Under the pieces are notes generated by a model, which saw only the letters and a list, made by a program, of their open reading frames with translations, had not been told where the DNA came from and searched no databases. The translations under genes were made by a program, and so were the position numbers. From the NCBI RefSeq assembly GCF_030646925.1, contig NZ_JAUSKL010000122.1, forward strand, positions 65,365 to 129,364: a stretch of DNA of 64,000 nucleotides. Direction: 5' to 3'. This DNA is from Candidatus Binatus sp. GTDB taxonomy: Bacteria; Desulfobacterota; Binatia; Binatales; Binataceae. Shown one piece after another: positions 9,108-18,503 of this stretch (the first letter of the stretch is position 1; each line of letters begins with the position of its first letter).

Positions 9108-10781
9108 ATGGCGGATGCCAAACATATCCAGGTTTACGACACGACGCTGCGCGACGGATGCCAATCGGAAGACGTCTCGCTGACAGTCGAGGACAAGGTC
9201 ACTATCGCCGAGCGGCTGGACGAACTCGGAATCGACTACGTCGAAGGCGGATGGCCGGGATCGAACGATCGCGACGCGGCGTTCTTCAAGGAAATCAAAA
9301 AGAGCAAGCTCAGGCACGCGAAGATCGCGGCGTTCGGCTCGACGCGGCGGGCCGGCATCAAGGCGGCGGCGGATCGCAACCTGCAACTGCTGCTGCGAGC
9401 CGAAACTCCGGTCGCGACGGTGGTCGGCAAGACCTGGGATCTGCACGTGCGCGAGGCGCTCAGAATCAGCAATCAGGAAAATCTCGAAATTCTGAACGAT
9501 ACGATCGCGTTCCTGAAGAAAAATTTCGATCAAGCCCTCTTCGACGCCGAGCATTTTTTCGACGGCTACTTCGCGAATCCCGAGTTTGCGCTGGCATGCC
9601 TGCGCGCCGTCGATGACGCGGGCGTCACGCTGATCGCGCTCTGCGATACCAACGGCGGACGGCTGCCGCATGAAATCGAAGCCGCAGTAACGGCCGCGCG
9701 CGCAGCAGTAAATTGTCCGATCGGGATTCATTGCCACAACGACTCGGAGGTTGCGGTCGCGAACACGCTGGCCGGTGTGCATGCTGGCGCGGTTCAGGTG
9801 CAGGGCACGATCAACGGCTTCGGCGAGCGATGCGGCAACGCGAACCTGATTTCGATCATCGCGAATCTGCAGCTCAAACTCGGCTATCACTGCGTGCCGC
9901 CGGCCAAGGTGAAAACTCTCCGCGAAGTATCGCGGCTGGTGTACGAGCTGGCGAATATCACGCCGTTCGCGAGACAACCTTACGTTGGCCGGAGCGCGTT
10001 CGCACACAAGGGCGGCCTGCACGTCTCGGGAATCCAGCGCAACACGAAAACCTATGAACATCTCGATCCGGAGCTGGTCGGCAACGATCGGCGCGTGCTG
10101 CTGTCGGAGCTCTCGGGACGCGCGAATATCGTGTACAAGGCCAAGGAATTCGGGCTCCAGATCGATCCCTCGAACGAGAAAATCGGCGTGCTGCTCGAAG
10201 AGCTGAAGCGGCTCGAAGCGCAGGGCTATACCTACGACGGCGCCGACGCGTCGTTTGAACTACTGATGCTCAGGACGCTCGGGATGACGCGCGAGCATTT
10301 CAACTTCGTCAGTTTTCGCGTGTTCGACGACAAATGGCACGAGGAGCAGGCGCCGTTCAGCGAGGCGGTGATCGTGCTTGAAGGGCCCGACGGCGCGCGC
10401 ACCCGCAACTCCGCGATCGGCAACGGTCCCGTCAACGCGATGGACTCTGCGCTGCGCGCCGCGCTCGTTCCGTACTATCCTAATCTGGAAAAGATGCAGC
10501 TCGTCGATTACAAGGTCCGCGTGCTCGATAACGGCGTCGGCACCGAAGCGCGCGTGCGCGTACTGATCGAATCGACCGACGGCAAGCGGCGCTGGGGCAC
10601 GGTCGGGCTGTCGAGCAACGTGGTCGAGGCGAGCTGGCAGGCGCTGGTTGACTCGATCGAGTACAAGCTGCACAAGGATAACGTGAAGCCGCGATCGAGA
10701 CCCGCTGCGCCGAAGCTCAACGGCGCGCATCCGCGGTCGAAGGCGGCTGCGATAAACCAGGTGTCCGCGGCGAAGGTCTAG
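9108..10781 (+). CDS. cimA: (R)-citramalate synthase
   Basis: It condenses pyruvate and acetyl-CoA to (R)-citramalate, giving 2-oxobutyrate for isoleucine without threonine. The catalytic barrel starts with the family motif [17 protein letters not shown]. The metal-binding [14 protein letters not shown] and the [15 protein letters not shown] signature follow, then the regulatory LeuA-type allosteric domain in the C-terminal third. The GWPGSNDRD substrate loop and overall length (557 residues) match the long CimA type rather than LeuA. Homocitrate synthase or isopropylmalate synthase are less likely alternatives. The ATG at 9108 was selected over an upstream frame extension that only shadows lysC. 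It sits directly behind lysC. Confidence 0.93.
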   Translation: MADAKHIQVYDTTLRDGCQSEDVSLTVEDKVTIAERLDELGIDYVEGGWPGSNDRDAAFFKEIKKSKLRHAKIAAFGSTRRAGIKAAADRNLQLLLRAETPVATVVGKTWDLHVREALRISNQENLEILNDTIAFLKKNFDQALFDAEHFFDGYFANPEFALACLRAVDDAGVTLIALCDTNGGRLPHEIEAAVTAARAAVNCPIGIHCHNDSEVAVANTLAGVHAGAVQVQGTINGFGERCGNANLISIIANLQLKLGYHCVPPAKVKTLREVSRLVYELANITPFARQPYVGRSAFAHKGGLHVSGIQRNTKTYEHLDPELVGNDRRVLLSELSGRANIVYKAKEFGLQIDPSNEKIGVLLEELKRLEAQGYTYDGADASFELLMLRTLGMTREHFNFVSFRVFDDKWHEEQAPFSEAVIVLEGPDGARTRNSAIGNGPVNAMDSALRAALVPYYPNLEKMQLVDYKVRVLDNGVGTEARVRVLIESTDGKRRWGTVGLSSNVVEASWQALVDSIEYKLHKDNVKPRSRPAAPKLNGAHPRSKAAAINQVSAAKV

Positions 10782-10813
10782 TTCCCCGCGGGCGCCAGAA
10801 GAGGCACGTGCGC

Positions 10814-11533
10814 ATGGGTGTTATCAGCCGAATGAGGGAAGACATCCAGGCGGTGTTCGACCGCGACCCGGCCGCGCGCACCGGGCTCGAAGTCGCGCTC
10901 GCGTATCCCGGCCTGCACGCGATCTGGTTTCATCATCTCGCGCACTGGTTGTGGGAGCATCAATTGAAGCTGCTCGGCCGGCTGCTGAGCGAAATAACGC
11001 GCTGGATAACGGGAATCGAGATTCATCCCGGCGCAAAAATCGGCCGCCGGCTGTTCATCGATCACGGAATGGGCGTCGTGATCGGCGAGACTACCGAAAT
11101 CGGCGACGATGTCCTCATCTATCAGGGTGTGACGCTCGGCGGCACCAGTCTAAAGAAAGAGAAGCGCCACCCGACGCTCGAAGATCACGTGATGGTCAGC
11201 GCCGGCGCGTCGGTGATCGGGCCGGTGCGAATCGGCGAGGGCAGCCGTATCGGCGCGGGCGCGGTCGTGGTGTCGTCAGCGCCGCCGTATTCGACCATCG
11301 TCGGCATCCCGGGGAAAATCATCGAGGGCGACAGCGCGCGCCACGAAGTGATGGAACTCGATCACGCGAAATTGCCCGACCCGGTCGCGCGCGCGATCAG
11401 CAACGTCGTCGAGAAGCTCAATCGGATGGGCGCGCGGATGGAAGAAATCGAGGAGCGGCAGGATTGCCTCGAGGACAAAGTCAGCGAGCATCATCCACCG
11501 ACGCCCGAACAGATCCTCGCCAACAAGGTCTGA
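10814..11533 (+). CDS. cysE: Serine O-acetyltransferase
   Basis: It acetylates L-serine with acetyl-CoA, committing it to cysteine synthesis. The protein has the short N-terminal helical part, then a left-handed beta-helix with hexapeptide repeats ([52 protein letters not shown]) including the catalytic His of DHG. About 45 C-terminal residues form an extra, charged and probably coiled segment. GAGG at 10801-10804 is 9 bp from the ATG at 10814, favouring it over the GTG at 10808. The next gene is a cysteine desulfurase, so the region links cysteine synthesis to sulfur mobilisation. Confidence 0.95.
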   Translation: MGVISRMREDIQAVFDRDPAARTGLEVALAYPGLHAIWFHHLAHWLWEHQLKLLGRLLSEITRWITGIEIHPGAKIGRRLFIDHGMGVVIGETTEIGDDVLIYQGVTLGGTSLKKEKRHPTLEDHVMVSAGASVIGPVRIGEGSRIGAGAVVVSSAPPYSTIVGIPGKIIEGDSARHEVMELDHAKLPDPVARAISNVVEKLNRMGARMEEIEERQDCLEDKVSEHHPPTPEQILANKV

Positions 11534-11785
11534 CGCTACAGTTTGTGGCCGAAGCCGGCGCCCATCGCGTATTCGTGCGGGCTCTCGATTAGGCGTCCGC
11601 CGAGAATTCGCTCGATTCCGAACGACCCGGAATCGAACGACGTTGGCGCGCACGTTTGCGTGGATTCCCGAAGCTTCCGCCCCGGCGCCGGTCGGCTCGC
11701 GCGAACCGCGCCTGCTACCCCGCCTTTTTCCATTGTTCCGGGTGAGATAAGTTAAATGGTTCTCTGCTAACCTATCAAACGGTCA
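11534..11785. other. Intergenic region cysE / cysteine desulfurase with a hairpin
   Basis: I see no supportable gene. A perfect 9-bp inverted repeat (11612-11620 with 11628-11636, 7-nt loop) could end cysE transcription, although no T-run follows it. An AT-richer stretch from about 11745 to the ATG at 11786 probably holds the promoter of the next operon. A short minus-strand frame, about 11536-11733, ends in a plausible peptide but has no recognisable family. Confidence 0.4.
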
Positions 11786-12949
11786 ATGGCGATTTATCTC
11801 GATCATAATGCCGGCGCTCCACTTCGGCCCGAAGCGGCCGCCGCGATTGCGCGCTTCGCCGCAGAGGCGCACGGGAATCCATCTTCGGCGCATCGCAGCG
11901 GCCAGCGCGCGCGACGGATGCTCGAGCAGGCGCGCGCGCAGGTCGCGTCGTTGATCGGCGCGCAGCCTAAGCAGATGGTGTTTACCAGCGGCGGTACCGA
12001 GTCGAATAATTTTGCGATCTTCGGCGCGATCGCCACTGCGGGCAATCGCCGCAAGGTGATCTCGTCGGCGATCGAGCATTCGTCGATTCTTGGCTCCCTG
12101 AACGAACTCGAGCGGCGCGGTTTCGAGACTGTTCGCATCGCGCCCGACTTAGACGGCCGAATCGATCCTGCACAAATTGCCGCAGCGCTCGATCGAAATA
12201 CGGCGCTGGTGACGCTCGGCCTCGCCAATTCTGAAGTCGGAACGATTCAGGATCTAGCGCAGCTCGCGCGCCACGTTCGCGATGCGGGCGCTGTCTTTCA
12301 TATCGATGCGGCCCAGGCGGCCGGGCGAATTCCGATCGACGTCGATGCGCTCGGATGCGATCTCATAACGATCAGCGGGCACAAGCTTGGCGCGCCAGCC
12401 GGAATCGGCGCGGTTTACACCCGCGATGCCGCCCGCGTCGCGCCGGTGATGCTCGGTGGTCCGCAGGAAAACGGACTTCGCGCCGGCACGCCGAATCTGC
12501 TCGGCGCGATCGCATTCGGCGCGGTCGCCGACGCGGCTCGCGATGCGATGGCAACTGAGTCAGCACGTATCGCGGTGCTGGCTGCGTCGCTGTATTCGCG
12601 TCTCGGCGAAGCGATTTCTGGTTTGAAGTTGAACGGCTCGATGTCGAGCAGAATCCCGAACACGCTGAATCTCACTTTTCCGGGTGTGCTCGGCGAGAGC
12701 ATGCTGATTGCGCTCGACCTGGAAGGAGTCGAAGTATCGATGGGTTCCGCGTGCGCGGCGGGTGCGGTCGAACCGTCGCACGTGTTGCTCGCGATGCGGC
12801 GTAGCGTCGCCGATGCCCGCAGTTCGCTCAGAATCAGCCTCGGCTGGAATACCAGTGCGGACGAAATCGAGCAGGCAGCGCAGATTATTCCGCGGGTGTG
12901 GCGGCGCGTTGCGGCCGCCGAGCCTGCGCTCGAGGCGCGAGCAGGATGA
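11786..12949 (+). CDS. Cysteine desulfurase (NifS/IscS type)
   Basis: PLP enzyme that removes sulfur from cysteine as an enzyme-bound persulfide. It opens with YLDHNAGAPL and keeps the family GNPSSAHRSGQ, FTSGGTESNN, HIDAAQAAG and the PLP-lysine motif SGHKLGAPAG. The mobile-loop catalytic cysteine is in SMGSACAAGAVEPSHVL, where the usual ACSSG reads ACAAG. The stop overlaps the mnmA start by 4 bp (ATGA), so the sulfur is probably used for tRNA 2-thiolation by MnmA. No iscU, iscA or iscR is nearby, which makes a dedicated tRNA-thiolation role at least as likely as Fe-S assembly. Subfamily (IscS or NifS) not resolved. Confidence 0.92.
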   Translation: MAIYLDHNAGAPLRPEAAAAIARFAAEAHGNPSSAHRSGQRARRMLEQARAQVASLIGAQPKQMVFTSGGTESNNFAIFGAIATAGNRRKVISSAIEHSSILGSLNELERRGFETVRIAPDLDGRIDPAQIAAALDRNTALVTLGLANSEVGTIQDLAQLARHVRDAGAVFHIDAAQAAGRIPIDVDALGCDLITISGHKLGAPAGIGAVYTRDAARVAPVMLGGPQENGLRAGTPNLLGAIAFGAVADAARDAMATESARIAVLAASLYSRLGEAISGLKLNGSMSSRIPNTLNLTFPGVLGESMLIALDLEGVEVSMGSACAAGAVEPSHVLLAMRRSVADARSSLRISLGWNTSADEIEQAAQIIPRVWRRVAAAEPALEARAG

Positions 12950-14040
12950 GCGCGCGTGTGATCGTCGCGATGTCCGGCGGAGTGGACAGTTCGGTCGCCG
13001 CCGCAATGCTCTGTGAGCAGGGCTACGATGTCGTCGGTATCGCGATGCGTCTCGCATCGGAGCCCGCGACGCACATCGCGAAGCGCCGCGGTACTTGCTG
13101 CTCGCACGACGACTTCGAAGATGCGCGCCGGGTCGCCGAGCGGATGGATTTCCCCTTCTACGTGATCGATTTGCGCGCGGATTTCAACGCCCGCGTGATC
13201 GACAATTTTGTGTCCGAATATCTGGGTGGCCGAACGCCGAATCCATGCGTGATGTGCAACCGCGAGATCAAGTTCGATCGGTTGTGGAGCCGGGCGCGCG
13301 CGCTCGACGCCGATTATATCGCGACCGGGCACTACGCACGCATTCATCGCGACGATCGCGGCACGTTTCATTTGCTGCGCGCGGCCGACGACGCCAAGGA
13401 TCAATCGTATTTTCTTTTCTCGCTCGGCCAGGCTGAATTGTCACGCACGATTTTTCCGCTCGGCAATATGACCAAGGCCGAAGTGCGTGCCCGCGCGCGC
13501 GAGTTGGGTCTCGCGACCGCGGACAAGCCCGAGAGCCAGGAAATTTGTTTTGTGCCCGACGGCGACTATGCGCGCTTCGTCGAGCGCAACAGCGCTCCCG
13601 CCGCGATTCGAACCGGCCGAATCGTCGATGCAGAGGGCAGGGCGCTCGCCTCGCACGACGGATTGCATCGTTTCACCGTCGGCCAGCGCCGCGGGCTCGG
13701 AATCGCGACCGGCGATCGTCTGTACGTGCGCGAAATTCGCGCCGAATCGGGCGAAGTCGTCGTCGGGCGCCGCGGTGAACTCGATTCGGCGGGATTGATC
13801 GCAAGCCGCGTCAGCATGGTCGATGAATCGATCGCGTCGCGCGGCGAAACGATGGTCGAAGTAAAAATTCGCTACCGTCACGCAGCGATTCCCGCGTCAT
13901 TTAATCTCGAAGCCGACGGACGCGCCGAAGTTAGGTTCATCGATGGCGGCCCCGCCGTGACGCCGGGACAGGCCTGCGTCTTTTATCGCGGCGATGAAGT
14001 GCTCGGCGGCGGGTTTATCGAGCGGGCGCTCGAGGCTTGA
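12946..14040 (+). CDS. mnmA: tRNA-specific 2-thiouridylase MnmA
   Basis: It installs 2-thiouridine at the wobble position of tRNA-Lys, -Glu and -Gln. The PP-loop is MSGGVDSSVAA. The two catalytic cysteines are in NPCVMCNREIKF and ESQEICFVPDG. The C-terminal beta domain begins around FTVGQRRGLGI. The length of 364 residues is typical. An in-frame extension upstream to 12898 shadows the desulfurase and was dropped; the ATG at 12946 gives the common 4-bp ATGA overlap. Coupling to the cysteine desulfurase suggests sulfur is handed over locally. Confidence 0.96.
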   Translation: MSARVIVAMSGGVDSSVAAAMLCEQGYDVVGIAMRLASEPATHIAKRRGTCCSHDDFEDARRVAERMDFPFYVIDLRADFNARVIDNFVSEYLGGRTPNPCVMCNREIKFDRLWSRARALDADYIATGHYARIHRDDRGTFHLLRAADDAKDQSYFLFSLGQAELSRTIFPLGNMTKAEVRARARELGLATADKPESQEICFVPDGDYARFVERNSAPAAIRTGRIVDAEGRALASHDGLHRFTVGQRRGLGIATGDRLYVREIRAESGEVVVGRRGELDSAGLIASRVSMVDESIASRGETMVEVKIRYRHAAIPASFNLEADGRAEVRFIDGGPAVTPGQACVFYRGDEVLGGGFIERALEA

Positions 14041-14045
14041 TCGAT

Positions 14046-15371
14046 ATGCGCTTCGCAATCGCCACGCTCGGATGCAAGGTCAATCAGTACGATTCCGCGA
14101 TTATCGAGTCGCGGCTCGCGGCGCGCGGCATGGAGCGCTGCGATTTTTCCGAGCCTGCCGACGTTTATATCGTTAATACCTGCACGGTGACTGACCGCGC
14201 CGACGCGGAGAGCCTCCGGATTGCGCGGCGCGCGCGCCGGCTGAATCCCAACGCGCGCATCGTGATGACCGGATGCCTGGCGCAGGCGAATCCCGAAGCA
14301 TTAGCGAAGGCGCGCGAAGTCGATGCGGTCGTGGGACTCGGGCGCCTCGGCGATCTCGAGCGCGTGATCGAATCCGGCGCGGGCGATCGCGTGATGGTGT
14401 CCGATCTCCGCAAGCAAAAAGCGCCGATCGAACTTGGCGCGGTGACGCTCGACGGCCACACGCGCGCGTTTCTGAAATTGCAGGAAGGATGCGACCAGTT
14501 CTGCACCTTCTGTATCGTGCCATTTTCGCGCGGCGCTTCGCGCAGTGTCGAACCGCGGCGCGTGATGGCTGCGCTCGACGATCTGCACGCGCGCGGCTTC
14601 AAGGAAGTGGTGCTGTCGGGCGTGCATCTTGGCGGCTACGGGAAGGACCTCGAGCCGCAAATCGAACTGGCGAATCTGCTCGAGATGGTCGCCGAGCGAT
14701 GTCCGCTCGAGCGCGTGCGAATCAGCTCGCTCGATCCGGAAGAGTTGAGCGATCGAATCGTGCAGATAATTTCGCGCAGCGAAAAATTCTGCCCGCATCT
14801 TCATCTGCCGCTGCAGGCCGGCGACGACGAATTGCTGTCGAAGATGCGCCGCCGCTACCTACGCGAGCATTTTCGCGAACGCGTCGAGAAGGTGCTGAGC
14901 GTATGGCCCGACGCCGCGATCGGCACCGATCTGATCGTGGGCTTTCCCGGCGAGACGGCGCGTCATTTCGAGTCCTGCTTTAATTTTGTCGAAGCGATCC
15001 CGCTGAGCTATTTTCACGTGTTTCCGTATTCGGTTCGCGCGGGGACCACGGCGGCGAAGTTGCCGGGACGAGTTAATCCTGCGGATATCAAGCGCCGCGC
15101 CGCGTTGATGCGAGAACTCGGCGAGCGGAAGCGACATCAATTTGCACGTCGTTTCGTCGGCGCCACACTTAAAGTATTGCTTGAAGAGCGGGCGGAGACC
15201 GGCGAGCTGCGCGGCTATAGCCGCAATTACGTGCGGGTCCAGACGCAAGCTCCCGATGAATTGATAAATCACGAAGTCGAGGTGGAGGCCTCAGCAGTTG
15301 AAGGCGCCCAATTGGTTGCGGAGATTGTTCGGCCGCGCGGAGCAGCCGCGGCGTCCGGCCGAGCCTCCTGA
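14046..15371 (+). CDS. mtaB: MiaB/MtaB-like tRNA methylthiotransferase
   Basis: Radical-SAM enzyme that adds a methylthio group to modified adenosine 37 (most like MtaB, which forms ms2t6A). The N-terminal UPF0004 domain has its three cluster cysteines in LGCKVNQYD, VNTCTVT and MTGCLAQ. The radical-SAM cysteines are CDQFCTFC at about residue 155. A TRAM-like domain ends the protein. The alternative substrate class (MiaB, ms2i6A) is less likely because the LGCKVNQYD start is MtaB-like. A TTG at 14037 overlapping the mnmA stop is an alternative start. The substrate t6A agrees with the presence of tsaE in the same window. Confidence 0.9.
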   Translation: MRFAIATLGCKVNQYDSAIIESRLAARGMERCDFSEPADVYIVNTCTVTDRADAESLRIARRARRLNPNARIVMTGCLAQANPEALAKAREVDAVVGLGRLGDLERVIESGAGDRVMVSDLRKQKAPIELGAVTLDGHTRAFLKLQEGCDQFCTFCIVPFSRGASRSVEPRRVMAALDDLHARGFKEVVLSGVHLGGYGKDLEPQIELANLLEMVAERCPLERVRISSLDPEELSDRIVQIISRSEKFCPHLHLPLQAGDDELLSKMRRRYLREHFRERVEKVLSVWPDAAIGTDLIVGFPGETARHFESCFNFVEAIPLSYFHVFPYSVRAGTTAAKLPGRVNPADIKRRAALMRELGERKRHQFARRFVGATLKVLLEERAETGELRGYSRNYVRVQTQAPDELINHEVEVEASAVEGAQLVAEIVRPRGAAAASGRAS

Positions 15372-16056
15372 AAATCCCCGAATCAAGCTCGAGCGCGCGG
15401 TGGGCTACACGTTTGGCCGCGCCGACCTGCTGGAGACTGCGCTGACGCATCCGAGCGCCGCGGTGGGCACGGACACGCACTATGAACGGCTCGAATTTCT
15501 CGGCGATGCGGTGCTTGATTTGGCGATCGCCGATCTCTTGATGCGGAAGTTTCCGACCGCGAAGGAAGGACTGCTCTCGAAGCAGCGCGCATCGATCGTG
15601 AACGCGCGCACGCTGGCGCTCAAGGCGCAGTCGATCGAATTGAACCGAATAATGAAACTTGGCAAGGGTGAAGAAAAGAGCGGCGGACGCGAGAAGACCT
15701 CGATCCTCGCGGCGGCGTTCGAAGCAGTGATCGGCGCGATCTACACCGACGGCGGCCTCGCGCCCGCGCAGCACACTATCGAGCATCTGTTCGCTGATGA
15801 TATCGGCGGGCCCGCGGCCGAGCGCGACTACAAAACTGAATTGCAGGAAACGGCGTACCGCAGTTTTCGGATGCAGCCGGTGTACGAACTGATCGCGACC
15901 GAAGGTCCCGATCACGCCAAGCGCTTCACCACCCGGATCAAGATCGCGGGGCGCGATCTCGGCGTCGGCGAGGGCGGCAGCAAGAAGCAAAGCGAGCAGG
16001 CGGCGGCGCGCCTCGCGCTCGAGCGCATCATGCAGGAGCGCGTTGAATCCAAATGA
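15298..16056 (+). CDS. rnc: Ribonuclease III
   Basis: Double-strand-specific endoribonuclease for rRNA processing and mRNA decay. The catalytic domain has the signature ERLEFLGDAVLDL, and the second acidic cluster is in AFEAVIGAIYTDGG. A C-terminal dsRNA-binding domain (about residues 180-250) ends in GGSKKQSEQAAARLALE. The start is a TTG inside mtaB, giving a 74-bp overlap. GGAGG at 15284-15288 sits 9 bp before it and supports this start, and no ATG exists before the catalytic domain. The first 28 residues are basic and Pro-rich. The stop overlaps era by 4 bp; rnc-era is a classical pair. Confidence 0.95.
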   Translation: MKAPNWLRRLFGRAEQPRRPAEPPENPRIKLERAVGYTFGRADLLETALTHPSAAVGTDTHYERLEFLGDAVLDLAIADLLMRKFPTAKEGLLSKQRASIVNARTLALKAQSIELNRIMKLGKGEEKSGGREKTSILAAAFEAVIGAIYTDGGLAPAQHTIEHLFADDIGGPAAERDYKTELQETAYRSFRMQPVYELIATEGPDHAKRFTTRIKIAGRDLGVGEGGSKKQSEQAAARLALERIMQERVESK

Positions 16057-16940
16057 ATGAGCATCGCGCAGGATTCGTGGCGATCGCGGGCCGGACCAAC
16101 GTCGGCAAATCGACCCTGGTCAACCGCCTGGTGGGCCAGAAGATCGCGATCGTCACGCCGCGCCCGCAGACCACGCGCCGCAGGATTCTCGGCGTCCGCA
16201 GCGACGCGGACTCGCAGATGCTGCTGCTCGATACGCCGGGCCTGCACGAAGCGAAAAAAGAACTGAATCAACGGATGGTGCAGGTCGCGCGGCGCGCAAT
16301 CGCGGAGGGCGAAGTCATTGTGGCAGTGGTGGAAGCCGGCGATACGCTCCACCCCGGCGATCGGATCGTGCTGACTGACATTCGAGCGCTGAAGCATCCG
16401 ACCATCATTGCGATCAACAAGGTCGATCGGCTCGCGCGGGCGCGTATCCTGCCGCTGATCGCGGAGATCAATCAGGGCTTTCCGGGAGCGGAAATCGTTC
16501 CAATCAGCGCGCTGAAAGGCGAAAACGTCGATGAATTGATCGCGACGATCAAGCGGCTGCTCCCGCTCAGTCCGGCGCTGATGCCCGAGGACGAATACAC
16601 CGATCAAACCGAGCGGATGATCGCCGAAGAAATCGTGCGCGAGAAAATTTTCCTGAAGATGCGCCAGGAAGTGCCGTTCTCGACGGCGGTGCGCGTCGAT
16701 GAATTCGTGGAAGAGGCGGAGCGCAATCTCAAGAAGATTCGCGCCACCGTGATTGTCGATCGCGAATCGCACAAGGGGATGCTGATCGGAGCGGGCGGCC
16801 GTACGATGAAAGAAATCGCCACCGCGGCGCGGATCGAACTGGAGCAACTGCTCGGCGCAAAGGTGTTTCTCGAAGTTATCGTCAAGGTCGAGCGCAACTG
16901 GACGCAGGATCCGCGCAAGATCGCGGAGTTTGGAACGTGA
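16053..16940 (+). CDS. era: GTPase Era
   Basis: GTPase that binds 16S rRNA near its 3' end and assists 30S assembly. G-motifs: G1 GRTNVGKST, G3 DTPG, G4 NKVD, G5 SALKG. The C-terminal KH domain has the GxxG loop as GAGG in LIGAGGRTMKEI. The length of 295 residues is typical. It overlaps rnc by 4 bp upstream (ATGA) and der by 4 bp downstream (GTGA), so rnc, era and der are probably translated as a coupled unit for ribosome maturation. Confidence 0.97.
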   Translation: MNEHRAGFVAIAGRTNVGKSTLVNRLVGQKIAIVTPRPQTTRRRILGVRSDADSQMLLLDTPGLHEAKKELNQRMVQVARRAIAEGEVIVAVVEAGDTLHPGDRIVLTDIRALKHPTIIAINKVDRLARARILPLIAEINQGFPGAEIVPISALKGENVDELIATIKRLLPLSPALMPEDEYTDQTERMIAEEIVREKIFLKMRQEVPFSTAVRVDEFVEEAERNLKKIRATVIVDRESHKGMLIGAGGRTMKEIATAARIELEQLLGAKVFLEVIVKVERNWTQDPRKIAEFGT

Positions 16941-18391
16941 CGATGCGCGGCGGATCGAGCGGCGTCGCGCGGGGCGCTGAAGCAAAACGAATCGCGGCGG
17001 AAGGATTGCCGGCGGTCGTGCTGGTCGGACGCGCTAACGCCGGCAAATCGACGCTGTTCAATCGAATCGCGAAGGGCGGCCGCGCGATCATCAGCGCGAT
17101 TCCCGGCACCACCCGCGATTTGAATTTCGCCCGCGCGCAGCACAACGATCGCGAGTTCGTCGTGGTCGATAGCGGCGGCCTGGAGCTTGGCGGACGCGAA
17201 CGGATGACCGATCGAATCGTGAGCGAGGCGCTCGCCGCAGTTGGCGTCGCGGACGTCGTCGTGTTTCTGCTCGACGGCAAGAGCGGCCTCAGCGACGCGG
17301 ACACCGAGGCGCTCGGATTGGTGCGCGAAACCGGATGTCCGCTGATCATGGCCGTGAACAAGATCGATCGGCCGGGGCAGGAAGCGCAGGCGTCGGAGTT
17401 CTACGCACTCGGCGCCGACGACATCTCCTTTATTTCCGCCGCGCATGGTCTCGGCGTCGCCGAGCTGCTCGATCGAATCGTCGCGATGCTGCCGGAGCGT
17501 GATGCCACGCCAGCCTCCGGCCCCGATTTGAGATTGGCGCTGGTCGGTCGGCCCAACGTCGGCAAATCGTCGCTGCTCAACCGGCTCTCGGGATTCGAGC
17601 GCGCGATCGTCGACGACACGCCCGGCACCACGCGCGATCCGGTGGACGTGCGGCTTTCGGCTGAGGGCCGCGAGGTGCTGCTGATCGACACCGCGGGGAT
17701 TCGGCGGCCGACGCGCGTCGAGGGCGAACTCGAGCATCATTCGGTGGGCCGCGCGATCGAAACGATCAAGCGCGCTAACGTCGTGCTGCTGGTGATCGAT
17801 GCGTCCGAAGGAATCACCGATCAAGACGCACGGCTCGCGCGCCTCGCCGACACCAACGATCGCGCGATGGTGATCGTCTGCAACAAATGGGATGTCGCCG
17901 CGAAGCAGGGCCTCAAGCTCGCGACGTTCGTGCGCGACGCTCACGAGCGCTACCCGTTTCTCGAGTACGCGTCGATGGTGTTTACGTCGGCGCTCACGGG
18001 CGACGGCGTTAGCGGTATCATCGCGGCGGCGATCGCGGCGGGCGATTCGTGGCGATCGGTGTTTCAAACCTCGATGCTGAATCGAATTCTGGCGGAGGCG
18101 ACCGCCGCGATGGATCCGCCGCTGGTCGATCGGCGCCGCCTCAACATCATGTATGTCACGCAGGTCGGCAGCGCGCCGCCGCGCTTAAGATTTTTCACCA
18201 ACGTCGAACGCGGGATTCCTGCTCATTACGTGCGGTTTCTGGAAACTCGGTTCATCAAAGCGCTCGGACTCGTCGGCACGCCGCTCAGGCTCGATTTTCG
18301 CCGCACCGGCCGTTCGTGGGTGCAGGGCAGCGCGCCGGCGCGCCAGCCTCGCGGCAAGCCGCGTCCGAGGCAGAAGCCGCAGCGAGCGTGA
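16937..18391 (+). CDS. der: GTPase Der (EngA)
   Basis: Tandem-GTPase needed for 50S subunit maturation. Domain 1 has GRANAGKSTLFNR, DSGG and NKID (about residues 30-190). Domain 2 has GRPNVGKSSLLNR, DTAG and NKWD (about 195-370). A C-terminal KH-like domain includes APPRLRFFTNVERGIPAHYVRFLE. A basic tail rich in Arg, Pro and Lys closes the 484 residues. The GTG at 16937 overlaps the era stop; an ATG two codons later is possible. The first 25 residues before G1 are longer than in most Der proteins. Confidence 0.96.
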   Translation: MTMRGGSSGVARGAEAKRIAAEGLPAVVLVGRANAGKSTLFNRIAKGGRAIISAIPGTTRDLNFARAQHNDREFVVVDSGGLELGGRERMTDRIVSEALAAVGVADVVVFLLDGKSGLSDADTEALGLVRETGCPLIMAVNKIDRPGQEAQASEFYALGADDISFISAAHGLGVAELLDRIVAMLPERDATPASGPDLRLALVGRPNVGKSSLLNRLSGFERAIVDDTPGTTRDPVDVRLSAEGREVLLIDTAGIRRPTRVEGELEHHSVGRAIETIKRANVVLLVIDASEGITDQDARLARLADTNDRAMVIVCNKWDVAAKQGLKLATFVRDAHERYPFLEYASMVFTSALTGDGVSGIIAAAIAAGDSWRSVFQTSMLNRILAEATAAMDPPLVDRRRLNIMYVTQVGSAPPRLRFFTNVERGIPAHYVRFLETRFIKALGLVGTPLRLDFRRTGRSWVQGSAPARQPRGKPRPRQKPQRA

Positions 18392-18503
18392 ATCGAGTCT
18401 GTGTGGAATCCTATGACGGCGCGCTTCGTACAGCTTCGAGCGTCCGGTATATTCTTCGTTCAATGAATCGCGCAATGAATCGCGGCGTCCCGGGGCAATT
18501 TTC

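Noticed and set aside
9108-10781. 2-isopropylmalate synthase (leuA) instead of citramalate synthase
   Set aside because: The substrate-loop and length match the long CimA type, and the gene is linked to lysC.
11536-11733. Small minus-strand frame between cysE and the cysteine desulfurase
   Set aside because: Its last residues look protein-like but no family was recognised and it covers a hairpin; kept only as a remark.
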